Virus record (IMG/VR): IMGVR_UViG_3300026484_000007
Coordinates: 62,001 to 126,000 of that record
Direction: 5' to 3' (one strand)
Source of the DNA: a virus
DNA length: 64,000 bases
The notes under the pieces were generated by a model. It ran no database searches and was not told the DNA's origin. It saw only the letters and a list, made by a program, of their open reading frames with translations. Position 1 is the stretch's first letter; each line of letters starts with the position of its first letter. A program made the position numbers and the translations under genes. Positions 17,170 to 25,288 of the stretch are shown in pieces.

Positions 17170-18165
17170 TTAGATTCCTGATCTTATTTGGATCTCTTCA
17201 TCAAATAAATCTTTAAATTGATCTAATTTCATATCAATATTAAAATTCATAATTGTATCAAAATCTAATTCGATATCTAGTTCTTTAAAGATCTTTAAAA
17301 GATCATTCTTGTCTTTTTCATTTAAACCAACGGGTATGCTTATAACATTTAATTTTTTATTAATTTCATCTTTATTGATCATATATGGAGATAGTTCGTT
17401 GTTTTTATTTTTTAAATTATAAATATCTAAAATTTTTTTAAGATTATTTAATTTAACTTGAACGACGATGAAACTTTCTCCAGGTCTTAGATTATCTTTA
17501 AAAATTAAATTATAAAACATTGCTCCTTTAACTGGCATCGGTAAAGATTTAAATTCTTTCACTCCCCATTTTTTAGGAATTCCAAAGTATTCGATGTCAA
17601 GATTTTTAATAGCTAACTCTAGTTTTTTAGAATAGATCTTTTTTAGATCATTAAAAATTTTATAATATAATTCTTCTTCCGTTGTAATATCAAAGTTCTT
17701 CGTTAAATTAAAATACACTTCATTTAATAAATCAAATGTTATTTTCGTCACGTCCGATTTAACGATTTGACCTCCTGTTTTTTTAATCTTTCCTTGATCG
17801 TAATATGTTCCTTCATTCCATAATACTAAAAGCGAATAATATTTTTTACCACGGAAGAATCCACGCACTGCTACAACTTCGCTTTTAAAATCCATTAAAT
17901 TATACTTTGGATTTAAATTAAATTTATCTTGAAGATTTTCGTTTAAAAATTTTCCATAATACCCATTTGATGTTAAAGCGATATCTTGTGTATAATCCAC
18001 AGTCTTTTCAATATTTTCAAATTTTTCAAATGGTAATTTAATTTTCAGATACGCTGAGTCAGTATCTGAATATAAAGTCTCTTCTGCTCTGTCAACTGTT
18101 TCTATCCACAAAGGAGCGAAATCAAAGACTTCGCTGTGAAAATCATAATTGTTAATTTTTTCCAT
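17170..18165 (-). CDS. Family B DNA polymerase, C-terminal palm and thumb fragment
   Basis: 331 residues corresponding to the last third of a T4-type gp43. Motif C is YSDTDSAY (Asp34, Asp36), one of the two catalytic aspartate sites. A segment GFFRGKKYYSLLVLWNEG (about 103-120) matches the KKRYALNV region, and MPVKGAMFYN (about 215) matches the HIRGVLTY segment of the thumb. The C-terminus fits the gp43 thumb end. Motifs A and B are missing: the chain begins only about 30 residues before motif C. So the polymerase is cut between motifs B and C, and the central palm/fingers piece must be encoded outside this window. Confidence 0.85.
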   Translation of the reverse strand: MEKINNYDFHSEVFDFAPLWIETVDRAEETLYSDTDSAYLKIKLPFEKFENIEKTVDYTQDIALTSNGYYGKFLNENLQDKFNLNPKYNLMDFKSEVVAVRGFFRGKKYYSLLVLWNEGTYYDQGKIKKTGGQIVKSDVTKITFDLLNEVYFNLTKNFDITTEEELYYKIFNDLKKIYSKKLELAIKNLDIEYFGIPKKWGVKEFKSLPMPVKGAMFYNLIFKDNLRPGESFIVVQVKLNNLKKILDIYNLKNKNNELSPYMINKDEINKKLNVISIPVGLNEKDKNDLLKIFKELDIELDFDTIMNFNIDMKLDQFKDLFDEEIQIRSGI

Positions 18166-18175
18166 TAATTTTCCT

Positions 18176-19066
18176 TTAAAAGAAAACGTTAGTTAAATAA
18201 TATTTATTTAACTCTTCTAAAAACTGATCTTTCCAAGATCCTTTATCATCTTTTTCTTTTAATTTATTTTTTACTTCATTGAATATTTTCTCTGCAACTA
18301 TTATATCTTTATGATCGCCCCATTTGAATACATATCCTTTTTTATTTCTTTCTCTGAAAATAAAAAAGGTATTATAAAATATAATTTTTTCATATAAAAG
18401 ATTAAACGGATCTTCAAAAGATCTATAAAAGATCTCTAAAAATTTTATTATAAAAAGATCAATCAATCCCATTGAAATCATTGGCAATAATTCATTTTCT
18501 ATAATTTCGAATAGTTCTTTTTCATTTATTTTATCTTTAAATTTTTTAGATTCTTTAGATAATTCTGTCGTTAATAACATAGAAAATAAAAAATCATCAG
18601 GATGTTTATAAGTTATAGCAATTCTAAAAATATTAATGAAATAAAAAACGATGGAAGAGAGATCTTTTTTAGATCTCTCTTCCAATAAAACAAACGGCGA
18701 ATTTAAATTTAAAAAACTTTTATTCGATGAAAGAATTTTTAAAATCTCTTGAGAGAATATTTTAGACCAATTTTGATCTTTTTTATTTAGCATCCATTTA
18801 GGATCTATAAGAGTATTTAATTCTATTTGCGACTCAATTAATTTTTCATAAAGAATTGGGTCAATACCCTTTTCTTTAATTAAACTTGAAATTTTATCAT
18901 CTTGCTCTTGAATAATTTTACTAATTGATTTTTTTGCTGGGCTTGCAATTCCATTAATATTATCTACACCAGATACATTAATTATATTTTTTACAACTGA
19001 GTTTACTTGATCTACTAAAGATTCATTCTGAGCAATTATATTCTTCTGTATATCGTTTGTCAACAT
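18176..19066 (-). CDS. Hypothetical protein between Rad50-like and polymerase genes
   Basis: 296 residues, mostly alpha-helical, with hydrophobic helices around 135-160 and 190-215 but no clear transmembrane pattern and no recognised motif. The start overlaps the end of the Rad50-like ATPase gene by 44 bp and has AAAGGAG. The context (ATPase, polymerase fragments) suggests a replication or recombination accessory protein; this is inference. Confidence 0.6.
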   Translation of the reverse strand: MLTNDIQKNIIAQNESLVDQVNSVVKNIINVSGVDNINGIASPAKKSISKIIQEQDDKISSLIKEKGIDPILYEKLIESQIELNTLIDPKWMLNKKDQNWSKIFSQEILKILSSNKSFLNLNSPFVLLEERSKKDLSSIVFYFINIFRIAITYKHPDDFLFSMLLTTELSKESKKFKDKINEKELFEIIENELLPMISMGLIDLFIIKFLEIFYRSFEDPFNLLYEKIIFYNTFFIFRERNKKGYVFKWGDHKDIIVAEKIFNEVKNKLKEKDDKGSWKDQFLEELNKYYLTNVFF

Positions 19067-20978
19067 ATTTAACTCCTTTACATAATGGACAGATTACTAT
19101 TCCTTGTTGTTCAAGGATTTCATGAAATTTAATATCTAATTCATTAACTTTATTTTTTAGATAAATTAAATTTTCATTATTTTTCTGAATCTGATCTTTT
19201 AAAGATCTTTTATCTCTTAAATAATTTTCTATAGTTGTTTTGTCTTCCATAATTAAATTAAATTTACTTTTTATATTTAAGATTTTTTCAATTTTATTTA
19301 CTGTATCTTCAAAGGATCTTTTTTGGATCATTAAGTGATCTTCAAAAGATCTTTTTTGTCTTAATAGATTTAAAAAATAATTTAATCTTTGGAACTCTTC
19401 AATGAAAATTATTTTTTTATTTAATTCATCTTTTCTTTTTAATTGATCTTCAAAAGATCTTTTTTGGATCCTTGCTTGATTTTTAAAATTTAAAAATGAT
19501 TTTAAATATTCTAACCATTGATATTCCGCTTTAATTTCCCCAACCCTTTCAATTTTTTTATTAATATTATTCAATTGATCTTCAAAAGATCTTTTTTCGA
19601 TCCTTAATGTTTCTAAAGTTTTTTTATCATTAAATAATTCATTAATATATTCTATAATAAATTTCAATTCTAATATTTTTAAATCTTTTTGATATTGAAG
19701 CAATTCTGTTTTAATTGTATTGATTTCTTTATCGTAAGATTTAATTTCTTGATTGAGTTCAATGATTTCATTTTTAAAATCTGAAATTGCAAGGCTAATG
19801 TTTTCAGTATTAAATAAAAAGTTAAATACTTTTTCAATATCTGAGCTTTTAGATCCAACCATAAATAATTGATCGTATTGAGAACTATAAGCGATTTTTT
19901 CTGTTTGATTTCTCAATTCGCCTTTGATATTTTTATATAATTTTTTTATATCAAGATGTTTAAAACCTAACTTAGATACTGCTTCTTTAATTACAGAATC
20001 TGCAAGATTTTTACCTAAGTATTGCTCTCCTTCGATTTCAAATATAACTTTTTTAGACTTATAAATCATTACTAAAGGATCTTCAAAAGATCCATCTTCG
20101 TTTTCTTTATAAAATTCAATCTTAGAAACTTTAGCTCCGAGTCTTAAAAATCTTTCTTTAAAATCATTAAATAATAAAGCTTTAATTGCTCTAAGACTTG
20201 CACTTTTACCACAATTGTTTGGCCCTGATATAACAACGAAACCTTTATAATAAAATTCAATATCTTTTATACTTTGAAAATTTTGAATTCTTACTTTGTA
20301 TCCATTTAAGATCTTATCATTTGGAAGATTAGTTTTTTTATCTTCAATGAAGACAGTTTTTAAATCATTTTCATAAAAATAATTTAATTGATAATGAATA
20401 TGAGAACCAACGTTTAAATCGTCTGTTTGAGATACTAATACTAATGTAAAATCGTATTCTTCAGCAAACTTTCTTAAGAATAAACTTAATCTTTCTCGGT
20501 ACTGTGGAGAAACTTGAGCAAAGCTTTCATCAAAAATATAAAATTTATTTTTGCTATAAAAGTATCCTATTAAGATCTTAAAAAGAACACTAATGACACT
20601 AAGTACTCCACCACCGTTAGTTTCAAGTAATTCATCGTTTTTGCCTATGTATTTATCGCCTTGATAAAATGTAATATTGTATTTTATATTCTTAGAAGTA
20701 CTTTTTACTTCTTGCTCAATATTGATTCTAATATCATCCTGAAAAATATCTTTTAACGCTGAATTTATAATATTTAATATAAATTCTTTTTTGTATTCTA
20801 ATTTATAATTTTTTAAATATTCTAAAATAGATACGCTAAGATTCCTTAACCTTATTTTTTCAGATAAAGAAAAAAGAAGAGATTCTCGCTGAGCGAGAAT
20901 CTCTTCTTTTTGAATGATTAGATTTTTTAATTGATTAATCTGAACTTGCAGTTCCTGACTCTTCTTCATTTGATACAT
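19023..20978 (-). CDS. Circularly permuted Rad50/SMC-like ATPase with C-terminal zinc hook
   Basis: A 651-residue ABC-type ATPase related to Rad50/SbcC/T4 gp46, with its halves in reversed order. Residues 1-45 are a short coiled coil. Residues 50-215 form the normally C-terminal lobe: signature NGGGVLSVI (121-129), Walker B FYIFDES (146-152) and VLVSQTDD (180-187). Residues 225-390 form the normally N-terminal lobe: VRIQNFQSIKDI (229-240), Walker A GPNNCGKSA (252-260) and a Q-loop-like SSQYDQ (365-370). A coiled coil of about 225 residues follows, ending in CPLC (Cys630, Cys633), the zinc-hook motif. In a normal Rad50 the hook is mid-chain. The coiled coil holds four exact copies of KRSFED, each encoded by a GATC palindrome. 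Expected role: DNA end processing with an Mre11-like partner, which is not identified here. Confidence 0.8.
   Translation of the reverse strand: MYQMKKSQELQVQINQLKNLIIQKEEILAQRESLLFSLSEKIRLRNLSVSILEYLKNYKLEYKKEFILNIINSALKDIFQDDIRINIEQEVKSTSKNIKYNITFYQGDKYIGKNDELLETNGGGVLSVISVLFKILIGYFYSKNKFYIFDESFAQVSPQYRERLSLFLRKFAEEYDFTLVLVSQTDDLNVGSHIHYQLNYFYENDLKTVFIEDKKTNLPNDKILNGYKVRIQNFQSIKDIEFYYKGFVVISGPNNCGKSASLRAIKALLFNDFKERFLRLGAKVSKIEFYKENEDGSFEDPLVMIYKSKKVIFEIEGEQYLGKNLADSVIKEAVSKLGFKHLDIKKLYKNIKGELRNQTEKIAYSSQYDQLFMVGSKSSDIEKVFNFLFNTENISLAISDFKNEIIELNQEIKSYDKEINTIKTELLQYQKDLKILELKFIIEYINELFNDKKTLETLRIEKRSFEDQLNNINKKIERVGEIKAEYQWLEYLKSFLNFKNQARIQKRSFEDQLKRKDELNKKIIFIEEFQRLNYFLNLLRQKRSFEDHLMIQKRSFEDTVNKIEKILNIKSKFNLIMEDKTTIENYLRDKRSLKDQIQKNNENLIYLKNKVNELDIKFHEILEQQGIVICPLCKGVKYVDKRYTEEYNCSE
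19305..19602 (-). repeat. GATC palindromes repeated inside the coiled-coil coding region
   Basis: Four near-identical blocks of the form AAAAAGATCTTTTGAAGATC on the - strand encode KRSFED (about 19,307, 19,337, 19,450 and 19,580); a fifth variant lies near 19,190. The same palindrome type forms terminators elsewhere. Confidence 0.7.
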
Positions 20979-21417
20979 TTTGAAATTCCTCCTTTAATTT
21001 CTTAAATTTTTTTTCTTTTTCTTCATATAAATAATCGGCAAAAACACTTAAAAATAATAAAGCGTTTTCTCTCTCTTTAAAATAAAAGGAAATAATATTT
21101 AAATTTCCAGAATACTTTAAAGCGCTTAATGCTTTAATTGTTAAGAATCCAACTATATAACCAGAATCATCTATATCTAGTCGATAAATACTTGGATCTA
21201 AATTCATTTCAATGTATTCTTTTGATCCTTTGGAGATCACTAACTCAATTACCTCTAAATCTAATGGATCAATTAATTTATTACCGAGAACGAAAAGTTT
21301 TTCATTTTCGGTATTTTTATAAATAATGTAATCTTCAATTTTAGATATAGGGATTAAAACCCCTTGTTCTTTTAACGTCTCAATTTTTTCAACTGTTTCT
21401 TTATCACGAATTATCAT
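20935..21417 (-). CDS. Hypothetical protein
   Basis: 160 residues with a Lys/Glu-rich C-terminal helix and a Ser/Glu tail; no recognised family. It overlaps the Rad50-like gene by 44 bp at its 3' end, so the two are probably coupled and the products may interact. It has no Mre11/SbcD phosphoesterase motif and is not the missing nuclease partner. Confidence 0.6.
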   Translation of the reverse strand: MIIRDKETVEKIETLKEQGVLIPISKIEDYIIYKNTENEKLFVLGNKLIDPLDLEVIELVISKGSKEYIEMNLDPSIYRLDIDDSGYIVGFLTIKALSALKYSGNLNIISFYFKERENALLFLSVFADYLYEEKEKKFKKLKEEFQNVSNEEESGTASSD

Positions 21418-21418
21418 A

Positions 21419-22807
21419 TCACTCCTTTCTTTCTAAATTTTCTAAAGCTTTTTTTCTGAGAATACAACTACCACATTCACCACATGGTTCTCCATTTTTA
21501 GGATAATAACATGAGAATGATAAATTAAGAATTTCATAAAATTTATTTTTACCAAATTCTTTTACGAATTCTTTGATCATATTTGTCTTCGTTCTATTGA
21601 TATATGGAGCTTTCATCCCAAACCCCGTGAAGAATTTTCCACCATGATTTAATACATTTTCCATATTATCCATCCAAGCAGAATTATTATCACCGAAAAC
21701 TTGTCCTTCTGATAAATTTAATCCGAAGACAATTAATCCTAAACTTACTCCATCTTTTTCTGCGATAGATTTAATTATTTCTGCAAAAATAGAATTTCTA
21801 AAAGGAATATAACTTAAATTTTCTTCAGTTTCTCTTTCATCACCTTTTGATGATTTATCCGTAAGTTTTAAGTTAGTATCTAAAATAGATGCTAATCCAT
21901 TAATTATATTTTTTACATCAATAATTCTGAAAGAATATTGATAATCTGGAAAGTCTTTTTTTACTAATTCAATAAACTTTTCAGTAGCAGCAATTTCTTC
22001 TTGAGTACTATTATTACCATAATCAAAATAAATAAAATTAATTTTGATTGCATCTTCATTGAAAATCAACGAAATGTGTTTTTCGATTTCATCAATTACT
22101 TTATAAGCACTTAATGAAATATCCATTCCACCACTAAAACTTATATAAATATTTTTATATACGTCTGATGGCCTATCGCAATGAGCTTCTGTTTTTATAA
22201 ATACACCATCCTTAAAATTAAATTGTGGATCCATGCTATAAATTTTTAAATTTTCGTGTTCATGTTTCCAAAGACCCATTCCTTTATTGACGATATTGTA
22301 TTCGTCGAAATCTGGGAAAATCTCAAGATATGTATATAATCCTTTAATGAAATTTTCTGGTAAATCAGAATGAAACATTATTGCTTCAGTATCAACTGTT
22401 AATTCTTTATTTAATTTTTTTTCAACTTCTTTATCATTCGAAATTGTTCCATGAACCCAATACCAATCATGTTCATTGATAAATGGAGGCATTGTTTCTA
22501 ATCCAGATTTTTCCATTTCAGGTTTCTGTCTAGAAAATAATACTAAGTGACATTTTTGAAATAAAAAAAGCGATTGTTTTTTTAATTCTTCAAAAATTTT
22601 ATCAAAAAAATCATTGTACGTATCTTCAAAAGATTCGCCTTTGCTGATTATAGATTTATAACTACTATACGGATTTCCTAACCACAATAATGTGAAAGAA
22701 TAACCATCTCCACCTTTTTTATTCAATTCATATTCTAATAATTTTTTATTAGATAATAAATCCATTATATTCTTAATTTGATCATTGCTGTAAAGTATTT
22801 GACACAT
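21419..22807 (-). CDS. Gat-QueC: glutamine amidotransferase fused to QueC-like domain
   Basis: A 462-residue fusion. The ORF opens Met-Cys, and Cys2 would be the N-terminal nucleophile of a class II glutamine amidotransferase; WVHGTISND (about 117-125) fits that domain. From about residue 218 comes a QueC-type domain: SFSGGMD (223-229) is the PP-loop ATP pyrophosphatase motif, and the C-terminal CxxCxxC block (PCGECGSC, with an upstream Cys) matches the QueC zinc site. Gat-QueC proteins convert preQ0 to archaeosine in Crenarchaeota tRNA, and phage 9g with deoxyarchaeosine DNA encodes one. Here it probably amidates preQ0 carried in DNA. A DpdA gene is in the same window. The ATG has ideal AAAGGAG spacing, which supports the Met-Cys start. 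Confidence 0.85.
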   Translation of the reverse strand: MCQILYSNDQIKNIMDLLSNKKLLEYELNKKGGDGYSFTLLWLGNPYSSYKSIISKGESFEDTYNDFFDKIFEELKKQSLFLFQKCHLVLFSRQKPEMEKSGLETMPPFINEHDWYWVHGTISNDKEVEKKLNKELTVDTEAIMFHSDLPENFIKGLYTYLEIFPDFDEYNIVNKGMGLWKHEHENLKIYSMDPQFNFKDGVFIKTEAHCDRPSDVYKNIYISFSGGMDISLSAYKVIDEIEKHISLIFNEDAIKINFIYFDYGNNSTQEEIAATEKFIELVKKDFPDYQYSFRIIDVKNIINGLASILDTNLKLTDKSSKGDERETEENLSYIPFRNSIFAEIIKSIAEKDGVSLGLIVFGLNLSEGQVFGDNNSAWMDNMENVLNHGGKFFTGFGMKAPYINRTKTNMIKEFVKEFGKNKFYEILNLSFSCYYPKNGEPCGECGSCILRKKALENLERKE

Positions 22808-22867
22808 TTTTTTCTCCTTTTGATTTTAATTTTTTAAAATACTTAAATACTTAAAACGCTTAAAACA

Positions 22868-22893
22868 AAAGAGATCTTTTTTAGATCTCTTTT
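22868..22893 (-). terminator. GATC-stem hairpin terminator
   Basis: AAAGAGATC and GATCTCTTT pair around TAAAAAA, overlapping the stop codon of the kinase-phosphatase gene and followed on the - strand by a T-rich stretch. Confidence 0.65.
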
Positions 22894-24791
22894 TGCTCTT
22901 CTTCAATTTCTTCATTTTCTTCATCAGATAAAATGAATAAACCTCTTGCATGAATACTTAATGAATCATATGCTCCAGTTTTAAAAACTGAATTTTTAAA
23001 ATTTACTGCATAAATTTTTTCACCAGTATTTATTTCTTTTACTTCTTTTACATGAATTCCTCTATGTTTTCTTGCAGTCGCAAGAATTCCATGAGTTTCA
23101 AGATATTTTTTATCTTCTTCCAAAAGCTTTTCTAATCTTTCAGATTGTAATCTTAATTTTAAAGTATTAGGTTCTCTTTTAGATACAACATGATAGTATC
23201 TGAAATCTTCATCAATAACCATAGCTCTTAGACCAGTATCTTTTCCTCCAAAATCAGCATCTCCATTTAAATTAAAAACTCTAGAATTTTCATCCCCGTA
23301 ATTATATGGAAGCCAATCTACGTTTCTATGTCCATGAATTTGAAATTGATTTTCTTTAGTATGTTTTTCCCAAGTTTTTTTGATAACTTGCTCATCTCCA
23401 TATTTACCAATTCCTCTGATAATTTCTTCAGTTTTTAAAAAGATTTTTGGCGGCTGAATAATTCCTCCATGAGTAAATAAAATTTCTTTTCCTTTGAAAT
23501 CTATCCAAGCCATTTGAGCTAATTTAGAATAAAAATCTTTAATTGCTTTTAATTCTTTATCTTTATAATTTTCATAGATAAAATAAAAGGTTTTTCTTGT
23601 TTGTATTGAAATTAACCTTCTTAATTCTTTATCATAGTATTCTTCGATCTTTAAAAGATTAAATTTTATTCTTTCTAGTTTTTTAAGATTTTCATTGTAA
23701 GATCTAACATCTCTATAAATTTGAATAATTGAATCAAATATATCTGGATCAGATTCTTTGATTACATCTAAATTAAAATATTTTTGAAGTTTGTCTTTAG
23801 ACCAATCTTTTTTTAAATTAAAAAGAACGTTTTTAATTACTGACAGATCTTTTGGATCTGCAAAAGAACTTAAATGTTTTTCTTCGAAAAGTTCTTTATT
23901 TACCTCGAATCTTTTTTCGATCTCTTTTAACTTTTCATTAATTGATTTGATTATAGATTTATAATCATCAATTTTAGATTTAGCATCAATGTACTCATTG
24001 AAATATGTAAATCCTAATTCATGATTTCCTTGTAATAGCATTACATTTTCGTATTGAAAAATTTCCATAAAGAAATCAATTGTCTTCTTAAGATTTTCTT
24101 CGTCTGGAGCTCTATCAAAATAGTCTCCTAAAAATATCCAAAAATAATTAGGATCTTTTATAGATTCAATATTTTCTTCTTTTTTAATTTTATTAATTAA
24201 CTCTTCTAATTCATCGTAACAACCATGAACATCTCCGATAGCAATTACTTTTTGATATTGATTAAAATCAAATGATTTTTCTTTAGATTCTTTCCATTTA
24301 GAAAATTCATCCGGTTTAATTACTTCAACCCAACTTGGAATGTTTTGAGTTCTTTGTCTTTCAAAAATATTTTTAATTGCTTCTTCTGGAACATATTTAT
24401 GTGGTTCAAAAGATTCTAATCTTGATTTATTTCTTTTTAAAATTTCTTCTAAAGAAAGATCTCTGAAGTCAACTAAAGTTACTCTGTATCTGTATTTTTT
24501 AGCTAACTGTCTATATCTATTAATTAATTTAGAAGAACTATGAGTAGCATCGATTACCGTAAAATCTCCTCTCTTCATTCTTTCTTCTAAAAACGCAAAA
24601 ACAAGTTCCCAAACCCTTTTATCGTTTTTTGAGGAAATTGTTTTTATTAGAGAGTCTGGTTGAGAAACCGGACTCTCCATTTTAAGTCTAATATCATCTG
24701 GTTCAATAGCAAATGGTCTAAGACCATTTTTATTAATCCAAGTACTTTTGCCTGATCCAGGCGCCCCACATGTTAAAATTAAATTTCTCAT
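22881..24791 (-). CDS. Pnkp-like RNA repair kinase-phosphatase with a ligase-like stub
   Basis: A 636-residue multidomain enzyme. Residues 1-165 are a polynucleotide-kinase-type P-loop domain (GAPGSGKS, 9-16). Residues 180 to about 500 are a calcineurin-like phosphatase: GDVHG (186-190), GDYFDR (222-227), GNHE (255-258), then THGG and HGHRN further on. A helical insert sits near 265-400. This order matches the kinase-phosphatase part of bacterial Pnkp, which heals broken RNA ends. The C-terminal 90 residues end with NFKNSVFKTGAYD..ARGLFI, resembling the opening of an Rnl1-type RNA ligase, but the chain stops before a nucleotidyl-Lys motif, so a ligase is not complete. The start was moved to MRNLIL: the Shine-Dalgarno AAGGAG precedes this ATG and overlaps the upstream TTG-initiated extension. 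Confidence 0.8.
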   Translation of the reverse strand: MRNLILTCGAPGSGKSTWINKNGLRPFAIEPDDIRLKMESPVSQPDSLIKTISSKNDKRVWELVFAFLEERMKRGDFTVIDATHSSSKLINRYRQLAKKYRYRVTLVDFRDLSLEEILKRNKSRLESFEPHKYVPEEAIKNIFERQRTQNIPSWVEVIKPDEFSKWKESKEKSFDFNQYQKVIAIGDVHGCYDELEELINKIKKEENIESIKDPNYFWIFLGDYFDRAPDEENLKKTIDFFMEIFQYENVMLLQGNHELGFTYFNEYIDAKSKIDDYKSIIKSINEKLKEIEKRFEVNKELFEEKHLSSFADPKDLSVIKNVLFNLKKDWSKDKLQKYFNLDVIKESDPDIFDSIIQIYRDVRSYNENLKKLERIKFNLLKIEEYYDKELRRLISIQTRKTFYFIYENYKDKELKAIKDFYSKLAQMAWIDFKGKEILFTHGGIIQPPKIFLKTEEIIRGIGKYGDEQVIKKTWEKHTKENQFQIHGHRNVDWLPYNYGDENSRVFNLNGDADFGGKDTGLRAMVIDEDFRYYHVVSKREPNTLKLRLQSERLEKLLEEDKKYLETHGILATARKHRGIHVKEVKEINTGEKIYAVNFKNSVFKTGAYDSLSIHARGLFILSDEENEEIEEEQKEI

Positions 24792-25261
24792 TTTTCTCCT
24801 TTTTTCCAAAATGATACTTCTTCAAAATAAAGACAATCATCGAAATCTTTTACGAATCTGTATTTCTCATCTAATTCGTATCTATTTTCGATAATGATAT
24901 CTTTATGAGCATATCTTTGAAGGATCATATCAATCCCAGTATTATAAATTCTCATGATCTTTTCATGATCAATGTCGATGATATTGTAATCATTAACAGA
25001 TTGAGAATTTTCTCCCGAAGCGTTTAAATCAATATTTAAATTAATATTTAAATCGCATTCTTCAATAAGTTCTTCATCAGTTGGTAAAACAATTTCATCA
25101 CTACCTTCTTTTTCAAAATCATAATCTCTAATGTGATTATACAATAATTCTTGCGCCGTCAAAAGACAAAGCGCATCTTCAGTTTCATCAGTAACGAAAG
25201 CTACTGTAATAATATCTTGATTTTCTTCCATTAAAGCTATAGCTCTTTGATTTTTAAACAT
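24788..25261 (-). CDS. Hypothetical acidic protein
   Basis: 157 residues, strongly acidic, with an Asn/Leu/Asp repeat stretch (NINLNIDLN) around 75-83; no recognised family. It overlaps the kinase-phosphatase gene by four bases (ATGA), a sign of coupled translation. Function unknown. Confidence 0.6.
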   Translation of the reverse strand: MFKNQRAIALMEENQDIITVAFVTDETEDALCLLTAQELLYNHIRDYDFEKEGSDEIVLPTDEELIEECDLNINLNIDLNASGENSQSVNDYNIIDIDHEKIMRIYNTGIDMILQRYAHKDIIIENRYELDEKYRFVKDFDDCLYFEEVSFWKKGEK

Positions 25262-25288
25262 TCGTGCTCCTTTTAATTTTAATTTTAA

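Noticed and set aside
20935-21417. Mre11/SbcD-type nuclease partner of the Rad50-like ATPase
   Set aside because: No phosphoesterase motifs (GDxH, GNH) are present in the 160-residue product.
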